Below are positions 1 to 4,644 of a DNA stretch of 7,175 nt, one piece after another; the first letter of the stretch is position 1, and the number at the start of each line of letters is the position of its first letter. The stretch comes from Candidatus Parvarchaeota archaeon (GTDB taxonomy: Archaea; Micrarchaeota; Micrarchaeia; Anstonellales; VGKX01). The notes beneath the pieces were generated by a model, which saw only the letters and a program-made list of their open reading frames with translations, did no database searches and was not told the origin of the DNA. A program made the position numbers and the translations under genes. The stretch covers positions 1 to 7,175 of the forward strand of contig VGKX01000048.1 in the NCBI GenBank assembly GCA_016866895.1, read 5' to 3'.

Positions 1-102
1 TGCCACCGCAAAGGACACTACGGAGACGGAAAGCATAATCTGTTTGGTGCCTTCGCAAAAACTTGCAAGTGCGCCTTCCAAATCGCCTATTCCTGTTGCC
101 AT
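1..102 (-). CDS. Start of an unrecognised small, probably membrane-associated protein (partial)
   Basis: An open frame of 34 codons runs from an ATG at 102 to the window edge without a stop, so only the N-terminus is visible. The peptide begins MATGIGDLEGALASFCEG and then turns hydrophobic (roughly residues 20-34, rich in V, S, A, M, L), which looks like the start of a transmembrane helix. It lies 30 nt after the rpoN stop on the same strand, with a weak Shine-Dalgarno-like GGTAG upstream. In many archaea rpoK and enolase follow rpoN; this peptide resembles neither. A short amphipathic N-terminus followed by a helix recalls small two-helix membrane proteins of the TrbC/VirB2 or pilin-like kind, but that is only a guess. 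No function is assigned. Confidence 0.5.
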   Translation of the reverse strand, partial: MATGIGDLEGALASFCEGTKQIMLSVSVVSFAVA

Positions 103-132
103 ATAACTACCGTAAAGCTGATTTTGATTTTT

Positions 133-330
133 TCAAAGCTTGTTGTATTTAATTATCTTGTCAACAACGTCCACGTGCGCAATGAACATGCGCCTGCAGC
201 AGTATCTTTCAACCCCAAGGTCGTCAAGCGCCCTTGCCGGGTTTTGCCCCTCCTTGACCTTCCTGTCATAATCCTCGTGCAAGTCGGCAATCACCGAGCC
301 GCATGTGAAACATCTTATCGGGAAGAACAT
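133..330 (-). CDS. rpoN: DNA-directed RNA polymerase subunit N (RpoN/Rpb10)
   Basis: This 65-residue protein is the small zinc-binding assembly subunit of archaeal RNA polymerase, homologous to eukaryotic Rpb10. It helps hold the D/L platform to the largest subunits in the cytoplasm. The diagnostic zinc motif is present: C7 and C10 in RCFTCG near the N-terminus and the adjacent pair C44-C45 in RYCCRRM. The tail HVDVVDKIIKY also matches the family, and the length is typical. An in-frame ATG at 348 would add MECGGC, but it has no ribosome-binding site and lies in the uS9-rpoN gap. The ATG at 330 has a GGTGG upstream and gives the usual family start before the PIRCFTCG motif. It follows rps9 by 44 nt, the standard archaeal neighbour. 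Confidence 0.95.
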   Translation of the reverse strand: MFFPIRCFTCGSVIADLHEDYDRKVKEGQNPARALDDLGVERYCCRRMFIAHVDVVDKIIKYNKL

Positions 331-374
331 ACAACCACCACACTCCATAAGGCTTGTCAGCTGCAGAAAATTAT

Positions 375-812
375 TTATCTGTATGATTTTTGGAACCTTG
401 CCCTTGCCTTTGGCCCCTTGTACTTCTTTGGCTCCACACGCCTTGAGTCCTCAACAACAAGGCTCCTGTCGTATTCCGAGTATTTGGCTTTCAAGGAAGG
501 GTCGTCATTGGAGTACTTGAGTATTGCCCTTGCAATTGCGGTTGCGGCCGCCTGCGCCTGGCCCATCTGGCCGCCGCCAAAAACATTTACCTTGATGTCT
601 ATGTTGTTTGCTGCCTGGCCGGCTATTCTTACTGGCTTGCATATTAGAGCCTGCATGTGCGGGTCCTCAATTGTTGTTATTGAATATCTGTTTAGGTATA
701 TTTTTCCTGAGCCTTTGGCAATCGTTGCCCTTGCAACAGCCTCCTTTCTTTTGCCCCTTGCCTGCCAGCTTGTAATTTTTTGCTTTTTTGCCTTTGTTGT
801 TTTTGCGACCAT
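375..812 (-). CDS. rps9: 30S ribosomal protein uS9
   Basis: This 145-residue protein is uS9, a 30S head protein whose C-terminal tail reaches the P-site tRNA. The family signature RGKRKEAVARATIAKGSG occupies about residues 19-36, the glycine-rich FGGGQMGQAQAAATAIARA lies at 78-96, and the protein ends in the conserved GPKARARFQKSYR with its terminal arginine. Residues 1-15 form a short lysine-rich extension (KTTKAKKQK) before the core. The ATG at 812 is preceded by GGGTGGAT, a reasonable Shine-Dalgarno site. It sits between rpl13 (42 nt upstream) and rpoN (44 nt downstream), the classical archaeal order. The family assignment is secure; only the exact N-terminus could be argued. Confidence 0.96.
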   Translation of the reverse strand: MVAKTTKAKKQKITSWQARGKRKEAVARATIAKGSGKIYLNRYSITTIEDPHMQALICKPVRIAGQAANNIDIKVNVFGGGQMGQAQAAATAIARAILKYSNDDPSLKAKYSEYDRSLVVEDSRRVEPKKYKGPKARARFQKSYR

Positions 813-854
813 AAATCCACCCTATAAACTTTCTTCGCGCAGTTATCCGTGCGC

Positions 855-1268
855 TTAAGCGTTCCATCCAAGCCTTCTGCAAACCTGCCCAAGCGTTGTC
901 GACCTTTCCAGCATCGACCCGTCAATGCCCTTGACGGTCTGTGCATCGCCAAGGCTCATGCCTGCAGGGTATACCTTCAGGTTTTTCATGGCAGCCTTGC
1001 CACGTGAGGTTTTTTTTGGCAGCATGCCGCTAATCACCTTGCGAAGCATCAGGTTTGGAAGCCTGGGCCATTTTGGCTTGTGCATCGGGTTTGCCTTGTT
1101 CTTGATAGTCCTTCTCTGCGAGTATTTTTCAGTCAGGTATGCAAGGCTTCCTGAAATCACAATCTTGTCGGGGTTGGTTATCGCAACCTTTTCCCCCTTT
1201 AGAAGCTCCTTTGCAACCTGTGCGCAAAGCCTTCCCATAATCAGGTTTGTCCCGTCAATTGTTTTCAT
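855..1268 (-). CDS. rpl13: 50S ribosomal protein uL13
   Basis: This 137-residue protein is uL13, an early-assembling 50S protein that binds 23S rRNA. The opening MKTIDGTNLIMGRLCAQVAK is the family N-terminus (Asp-Gly-x-x-Leu-x-x-Gly-Arg-Leu). The central VISGMLPKKTSRGKAAMKNL at 78-97 is the conserved RGMLP-x-K-T-x-RG-x-x-A block, and NPDKIVISG at 32-40 is also typical. The C-terminus TTLGQVCRRLGWNA matches the archaeal form. The ATG at 1268 follows an AGAGGATGAT ribosome-binding site. It lies 31 nt after rpl18e and 42 nt before rps9, completing the eL18-uL13-uS9 trio known from archaeal operons. Confidence 0.95.
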   Translation of the reverse strand: MKTIDGTNLIMGRLCAQVAKELLKGEKVAITNPDKIVISGSLAYLTEKYSQRRTIKNKANPMHKPKWPRLPNLMLRKVISGMLPKKTSRGKAAMKNLKVYPAGMSLGDAQTVKGIDGSMLERSTTLGQVCRRLGWNA

Positions 1269-1299
1269 GCTATCATCCTCTGCTGTTGAACTTTCGGCT

Positions 1300-1650
1300 T
1301 TACTTGATAATCGCCACGCCTGTGCCCTTTGGGTTCTCCTTGAGCAGCTGCCCTATTGTAAGCATCCTTCCCCCCACGCTTTCAATCGCAGCCTTTGCGG
1401 CCCCTGAAAATGAAAACGCGGCAACCGTTATCTTATGCTTTAGCGTTCCGGAGCTTAAGACTTTTCCTGGAACCAAAACAGTCTCGCCGGCGTCAGTAAG
1501 GTGCGACAGCTTCCCTATGTTTACCGCGGCCCTTTTCCTTTTTGGCGCAGACAATTCATGGGCAACCATCTTATATATCGGAGCAACAGAAGCCTTTGAG
1601 AGCTCCTTTACAAGCGTTACCAATTCTATGTTTTCAGGTCCTTTTTTCAT
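1300..1650 (-). CDS. rpl18e: 50S ribosomal protein eL18 (L18e)
   Basis: This 116-residue protein is eL18, an archaeal/eukaryotic large-subunit protein with the uL15-like fold. Diagnostic stretches are PKRKRAAVNIGKLSHL (36-51), VLVPGKVLSSGTLKHKITVAA (59-79, here split over the conserved GKVLSSG and HKITVAAFSFS segments), and the C-terminus QLLKENPKGTGVAIIK. The longest ORF begins at a GTG at 1659. That GTG is inside the Shine-Dalgarno sequence GGTGAGG serving the ATG at 1650, so the ATG is chosen. It is the first protein gene after tRNA-Leu, separated from it by a 109-nt spacer that can fold. uL13 and uS9 follow it. Confidence 0.95.
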   Translation of the reverse strand: MKKGPENIELVTLVKELSKASVAPIYKMVAHELSAPKRKRAAVNIGKLSHLTDAGETVLVPGKVLSSGTLKHKITVAAFSFSGAAKAAIESVGGRMLTIGQLLKENPKGTGVAIIK

Positions 1651-1653
1651 ATT

Positions 1654-1660
1654 CCTCACC
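1654..1660 (-). promoter_or_regulatory. Shine-Dalgarno site of rpl18e (decides the start)
   Basis: The minus-strand GGTGAGG ends four bases before the ATG at 1650 and complements the usual archaeal 16S 3' end. It contains the upstream in-frame GTG (1657-1659), which therefore cannot plausibly be the start. Confidence 0.8.
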
Positions 1661-1696
1661 AGATAAATAACACTATTCTGTCTTCTTTTTTTCTTG

Positions 1697-1753
1697 CCCC
1701 GAATTTTCTCCTATTGCCTCAAATGAACTGACTTGAATCTTGAGATTTCGGGG
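1697..1753 (-). repeat. Inverted repeat in the tRNA-Leu/eL18 spacer, possible RNA hairpin
   Basis: In the 109-nt spacer (1651-1759) the minus strand carries CCCCGAA (1747-1753) and its exact complement TTCGGGG (1697-1703), 43 nt apart. Between them lie a further CTC/GAG pair and an internal CTCAA/TTGAG pair, so the transcript could form a long interrupted stem. It lies just downstream of the tRNA-Leu 3' end and upstream of the eL18 start. It could assist tRNA 3' processing or act as a leader element for the eL18-uL13-uS9 genes. It is not an obvious terminator: purine-rich A tracts, not a T run, follow it on the coding strand. The function is inference. Confidence 0.4.
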
Positions 1754-1759
1754 AAACCA

Positions 1760-1844
1760 TGCAGGGGAAGGGATTTGAACCCTCGTAGACCTAAGTCACC
1801 AGCCCCTCAAGCTGGCGCATTTGACCAAGCTCTGCCACCCCTGC
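1760..1844 (-). tRNA. tRNA-Leu(GAG)
   Basis: This 85-nt class II tRNA has an acceptor stem GCAGGGG/CCCCTGC and discriminator A, the leucine identity base. The D-arm has stem GCA/TGC and the loop segment TTGGTCAAA. The anticodon stem CCAGC/GCTGG encloses loop TTGAGGG, with anticodon GAG at 1808-1806 reading CUC and CUU. A 14-nt variable arm follows, and a T-arm GAGGG-TTCAAAT-CCCTT with one G-U pair. No intron is seen and CCA is not encoded (TGG follows the discriminator). A tRNA-Leu directly before eL18-uL13-uS9 is a known arrangement in halophilic archaea (Haloarcula). It probably shares the transcript of its neighbours, since no clear TATA box lies upstream. Confidence 0.95.
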
Positions 1845-1863
1845 AAGAATATGCAGCCAACGC

Positions 1864-1882
1864 GCTTCTTGCTTTAGGAAGC
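1864..1882 (-). repeat. Small hairpin between rpoD and tRNA-Leu
   Basis: The 48-nt spacer after the rpoD stop contains GCTTC (1882-1878) and GAAGC (1868-1864) on the coding strand, able to form a 5-bp stem with a 9-nt loop. It has no T run, so it is not a typical terminator. It could be a processing structure upstream of the tRNA, or chance. Confidence 0.25.
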
Positions 1883-1892
1883 TCAAACCACA

Positions 1893-2474
1893 TCAATCTT
1901 TCTTTCCCGCCTCCACTACAAGCTCCAGCAACTGGTTGCATTTGTCGTTTGCGATTTGCGCGGCCCTTGCCATCATCTCGCGGGCAGGCATCTGCGCGAA
2001 AGTCTCTACTTTGAATGCAAATTCACCCTCGCTTACCTGGTTATATGCCACAAGGCCTGGCTGGTGGCGCGAATGCTCCCTGCCTGTCCCTGCCGATGCC
2101 TTGCATTCAACCCTAATGCTCTGGCCCTCATCGAGCTTCAGGATTGGAATTTTTGTGTTTGCGACTTTGACGCTGTCGTCATAATTTTTCATGTCCTTGG
2201 AATAAACAGTGCACGGGCCGGTGGCGTCAAGCGAGAAGAGGACCTCCTCTTCCTTTACTTTTTGTGGTGTTGTCAGCGGTATGAGCCCAAGCCTGTTTGC
2301 AAGATACTCGTCAAACATTGTTGAGCGGTTTTCGTATACGACAACGCTTTTTATCGCGTACACAGGCACCTGACCTATTGCAATCCTTCGCACCATGTTT
2401 GCAAACGACACTGTCGACTCCTGCAATTCAAATTCCAGGGTTTTTTCAGTTTCCTTTTTTATCGTGACTTTCAT
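1893..2474 (-). CDS. rpoD: DNA-directed RNA polymerase subunit D (RpoD), compact form without Fe-S domain
   Basis: This 193-residue protein is the archaeal counterpart of Rpb3/alpha. It forms the D-L heterodimer that nucleates RNA polymerase assembly. Conserved segments include SFANMVRRIAIGQVPVYAI (23-41, alpha-motif region), FDEYLANRLGLIPL (54-67) and the GREHSRHQPGLVAYN turn (131-145). The closing dimerisation helices follow FAFKVETFAQMPAREMM (152-168). In many archaeal RpoD proteins (about 260 residues) a ferredoxin-like cysteine-rich domain sits between the GREH turn and the last strand. Here only about a dozen residues separate them, and just three scattered cysteines exist (C88, C124, C179), so no cluster can be bound. 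GGAGGG precedes the ATG at 2474. It follows uS11 by 42 nt, as usual in archaea. Confidence 0.96.
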   Translation of the reverse strand: MKVTIKKETEKTLEFELQESTVSFANMVRRIAIGQVPVYAIKSVVVYENRSTMFDEYLANRLGLIPLTTPQKVKEEEVLFSLDATGPCTVYSKDMKNYDDSVKVANTKIPILKLDEGQSIRVECKASAGTGREHSRHQPGLVAYNQVSEGEFAFKVETFAQMPAREMMARAAQIANDKCNQLLELVVEAGKKD

Positions 2475-2516
2475 GCAAGACCCTCCAAAATAATTTGTCC
2501 AGGCAAAGCTCCAACC

Positions 2517-3062
2517 CTAAACCCTTCTGCCTCTGTTGCCGCCAGGCCTTTTTGTCGTGTCAGTTGGAATAGGCGTTACATCTTCAATCTTGCCAATCCT
2601 TATGCCCATCCTTGCAATAGATCTTACCACTGCCTGCGCTCCTGCGCCGGGAGTCTTGACCCCGTGGCCGCCAGGCGCCCGTATGTAAATATGAACTCCG
2701 TTGATGCCTCGGTTTTTCAGCTCGTTGACGACCTTTGAGGCAGCCTGTATTGCCGCATAAGGTTTTCCCTCCTCCCTGTCGGCCTTGACCATCATGCCGC
2801 CTGAGCCCTTTGCAACAGTCTCGGCGCCAGATATGTCCGTGACTGTAATTATGGTATCGTTCTTTGAAGAATAGACGTGAGCCACTGCCCATCTCATTTC
2901 CCGCGGCCTGTATGCTGGCCTTTCAGGCTGCTGTACTGCTGCCTGGGTTTGGGCCGGAGCCGCAGCTTGCGCCACCGGCTCCTTTTTCTGGACTGTTGTT
3001 TCAGCCACTGCCACATCCTTTGCCACTACTGCGGTCTCTTTTGCATCTTGCTTTGCGACCAT
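2517..3062 (-). CDS. rps11: 30S ribosomal protein uS11 with Ala/Gln/Pro-rich N-terminal extension
   Basis: This 181-residue protein is uS11, a platform protein of the 30S subunit that contacts 16S rRNA near the mRNA exit. The core starts near residue 56 (RWAVAHVYSSKNDTIITVTD) and continues through GAETVAKGSGGMMVKADREE, the RAPGGHGVKTPGAGAQAVVR block and the strongly conserved ending EDVTPIPTDTTKRPGG...GRRV. Residues 1-55 are not part of the usual fold. They are a low-complexity extension rich in A, V, Q, K, E and P, making the protein about 50 residues longer than typical archaeal uS11 (about 130). A GTG at 3071 is in frame but lies in the AGGTGA Shine-Dalgarno site, so the ATG at 3062 is preferred. 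A start near the core would lack a ribosome-binding site. Confidence 0.95.
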   Translation of the reverse strand: MVAKQDAKETAVVAKDVAVAETTVQKKEPVAQAAAPAQTQAAVQQPERPAYRPREMRWAVAHVYSSKNDTIITVTDISGAETVAKGSGGMMVKADREEGKPYAAIQAASKVVNELKNRGINGVHIYIRAPGGHGVKTPGAGAQAVVRSIARMGIRIGKIEDVTPIPTDTTKRPGGNRGRRV

Positions 3063-3067
3063 AATGT

Positions 3068-3073
3068 TCACCT
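3068..3073 (-). promoter_or_regulatory. Shine-Dalgarno site of rps11 (decides the start)
   Basis: AGGTGA stands five bases before the ATG at 3062, the same spacing as at rpl14e and rpl34e. The in-frame GTG at 3071-3069 is part of this motif and is rejected as a start. Confidence 0.8.
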
Positions 3074-3104
3074 TTCAAATTTTCCATTTCACGTCCTGAC
3101 TTTC

Positions 3105-3668
3105 TCATGCTGCCTGTGGCTGTGCTGGTTCCTGCTGCGCTTGCTCCGGCTGCTTTTGTGCCGCAGCCTTTTGCTCATTGCCCCTTGGGGTTATGTCAAT
3201 TTTTTTGTAAAGCGCTATGCTTGCCTCAAGTGACTTTGGAATCATATAACTTGGGGCCGTAGTCCTCCTTCCGTTGACTGCGATAAACCCGTGGGTAATC
3301 AGCTGCCTTGCCTGCTTTGCGCTTCTTGCCAGCCCCAGCTTGAGCACCCTTGTCTGCAGCCTTCGCTCCAAAAAGTCCCTCACTGTAAGCGTAAGTATCT
3401 GCTCTGCGCTTGTAACATCCTTTCCAATGCCAAGCCTCTGGAGTTTGAGGAGAACCTGCTGTGAATTTTTCTGTCCCTCTCCTCCAAGCGAAAGAAGCCT
3501 TCGAGCCTCACGCCTCAGCTGCTTTAGGGAAGCCAGCGCAACCCAAAGTTCCCTGGTGTTTTTAAGCCCGTATTCTCCTATCAGCTTTGACTCTTCCTTA
3601 ATGCGCGTTTCATCCCAAATCTTCCTTGGGGTTTCATGCTTGCTTTTCAGTTTTCTCGGGTCTCCCAT
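3105..3668 (-). CDS. rps4: 30S ribosomal protein uS4 with Gln/Ala/Pro-rich C-terminal tail
   Basis: This 187-residue protein is uS4, a primary 16S rRNA-binding protein that starts 30S body assembly. The archaeal N-terminus MGDPRKLKSKHETPRKIWD is clear, followed by the GLKNTRELWVALASLKQLRREARRLLS helix region (split about 34-60). The S4 RNA-binding domain covers about 101-160 (ERRLQTRVLKLGLARSAKQA then RQLITHGFIAVNGRR). After DITPRGNEQ the last 20 or so residues are almost only A, Q, P, K and E, a low-complexity tail. No zinc-type cysteines are present. The start ATG at 3668 has AGGTGA four bases upstream, and this motif overlaps the uS13 stop codon with only 9 nt between genes, suggesting coupled translation of uS13 and uS4. 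Confidence 0.96.
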   Translation of the reverse strand: MGDPRKLKSKHETPRKIWDETRIKEESKLIGEYGLKNTRELWVALASLKQLRREARRLLSLGGEGQKNSQQVLLKLQRLGIGKDVTSAEQILTLTVRDFLERRLQTRVLKLGLARSAKQARQLITHGFIAVNGRRTTAPSYMIPKSLEASIALYKKIDITPRGNEQKAAAQKQPEQAQQEPAQPQAA

Positions 3669-3672
3669 TGTT

Positions 3673-3678
3673 TCACCT
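3673..3678 (-). promoter_or_regulatory. Shine-Dalgarno site of rps4 overlapping the rps13 stop
   Basis: AGGTGA shares its first A with the TAA stop of rps13 (3680-3678). A terminating ribosome would sit on the rps4 start region, the classic geometry for translational coupling. Confidence 0.75.
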
Positions 3679-4406
3679 TATTTTTTAGGCTCTTGCTTTG
3701 CAGCTGCCGGACTTGGCGCAGCCGTAGCTTTAGGGGCAGCTGGTTTTGCAGCCGCTCCGGCCTGTGTTGCTGGCGCAGCCGCTCCAGGTGCCGCTGCACC
3801 GGGCGCAGCCGCTGCGCCTCCCATCTTTGCCATGACAGACTTTCTAAGCACACCTACCGACATGCCGGTCCTTCCTGTTGTCCTGGAGTGTTGGCCCCTT
3901 ACTTTTTGGCCATAAGCGTGCCTGTAGCCCTTCCAGGTATAAATCTCCTTTTCGTGCTCAATGTCCTGTGCAATTGCAAATGTCAGGTCAGTTCCAATCA
4001 GGTGCCTGTTTGCCCCGCTTATCCTGTCCTTCCTCCTGTTCAGCAAATATGCTGGCAGCCCAAAATCCATCGGGTGCGTAATTACGTTTTCAAGAGCTTG
4101 CATCTCCTGCTCAGTAAGCTCGCCAATCAGCGTGGTTGGGGGCATCTTAAGTGCATCCAATACTGCTTTTGCAAGCGGCCTGCCGCTGTTGAATCCAATG
4201 CCCTTGACTTTTGTGATTGCAACAGAAAGCGGCGTGTTTCCCCTCATGTCCTTTCCTGAAATCCTGACAATGCCCTTGAGCTCCCTGCCTGAAGGGGCAA
4301 CAGTTGGCATGGCCATCTGTTTTTCCTGCGGCCTTCCCTTTGACTTGGACATCTTTGGGGCTTCCTGCGCTTTCTGTTCAGTTTTTTCCTGCTTGTTTTC
4401 CGCCAT
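3678..4406 (-). CDS. rps13: 30S ribosomal protein uS13 with extensions at both ends
   Basis: This 242-residue protein is uS13, a 30S head protein that contacts the 50S subunit and P-site tRNA. The core spans about 41-195: RELKGIVRISGKDMRGNTPL, then the helix-hairpin-helix-like VKGIGFNSGRPLAKAVLDAL, the GANRHLIGTDLTFAIAQDIE segment, and the archaeal signature VRGQHSRTTGRTGMSVGVLR at 169-188. It is far longer than the usual 150 or so residues. Residues 1-40 are a K/E/Q-rich leader, and 196-242 are an Ala/Pro/Gly tail with repeated PGAAA units, ending in PKK. The ATG at 4406 has GGTGAGG upstream, supporting the long N-terminus. It is the first protein gene after tRNA-Ser (73-nt spacer) and is tightly linked to rps4. 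Confidence 0.95.
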   Translation of the reverse strand: MAENKQEKTEQKAQEAPKMSKSKGRPQEKQMAMPTVAPSGRELKGIVRISGKDMRGNTPLSVAITKVKGIGFNSGRPLAKAVLDALKMPPTTLIGELTEQEMQALENVITHPMDFGLPAYLLNRRKDRISGANRHLIGTDLTFAIAQDIEHEKEIYTWKGYRHAYGQKVRGQHSRTTGRTGMSVGVLRKSVMAKMGGAAAAPGAAAPGAAAPATQAGAAAKPAAPKATAAPSPAAAKQEPKK

Positions 4407-4479
4407 TTCCTCACCAACGCTTTGAATCGTTATTCACGCCCTGCCTGCCTTTATTCCACTCTCTCAGTTTCAATCATGA

Positions 4480-4605
4480 CGCCGGGAATGGGATTTGAAC
4501 CCATAATCCCTTGCGGGAATACGCTGGCTGGCTAATCGGCGCTTTGCTTCCAATCCCCGACATTTCCTTCCAGGCGTACGCACTACCAGGTTATGCGATC
4601 CCGGC
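4480..4605 (-). tRNA. tRNA-Ser(GGA), intron-containing
   Basis: The acceptor stem GCCGGGA/TCCCGGC and discriminator G (serine identity) frame a 126-nt gene that becomes 84 nt after removing 42 nt. The D-arm is GCAT-loop-GTGC with AACCTGGTA in the loop. The anticodon stem is TACGC/GCGTA, the spliced loop reads CTGGAAA with anticodon GGA at 4571-4569 (UCC/UCU), and a long variable arm carries the TCCC-GCAA-GGGA hairpin. The T-arm is ATGGG-TTCAAAT-CCCAT. The long variable arm plus G73 supports serine over other GGA-like readings. CCA is not encoded. It lies 39 nt after cbf5 and 73 nt before rps13 and is probably cut from the operon transcript. Confidence 0.93.
4526..4567 (-). other. tRNA-Ser intron at position 37/38
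   Basis: This 42-nt insert interrupts the anticodon loop one base after the anticodon, the canonical archaeal site. CTGG (32-35) pairs with CCAG near the intron end (4532-4529). That gives a 4-bp helix flanked by 3-nt bulges AAG and CCA, with predicted cuts AA|G and CC|A, as the tRNA splicing endonuclease requires. The outer intron helix is weak (a TCGG/CCGA stem set back from the bulge), so the motif is a relaxed bulge-helix-bulge form. No guide-RNA box motifs were recognised in it. Confidence 0.85.
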
Positions 4606-4644
4606 AAACCAATGCCATCGCATTCTCGCGCATTTCCTTTGCAT

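Noticed and set aside
124..858. A 244-codon plus-strand ORF opposite rpoN and rps9
   Set aside because: It is fully antisense to two well-recognised genes, has no family features, and arises from the reverse complement of their codon usage.
813..3104. Three intergenic spacers of exactly 42 nt (813-854, 2475-2516, 3063-3104), suggesting a repeated element
   Set aside because: Their sequences are not similar to one another beyond Shine-Dalgarno purines, so the equal length is most likely coincidence.
3750..3821. Tandem GC-rich repeats in rps13 as a mobile or CRISPR-like repeat
   Set aside because: They are in-frame Ala/Pro/Gly codons forming the protein tail. The units are short and imperfect with no spacers.
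3274..3915. A 213-codon plus-strand ORF opposite rps4/rps13, and similar plus-strand frames elsewhere (925-1407, 1247-1666, 3636-4259, 3961-4425, 5341-5769)
   Set aside because: All lie opposite confident minus-strand genes and encode Cys/Ser/Leu-rich non-family sequence. No plus-strand ribosome-binding or promoter signal was seen.
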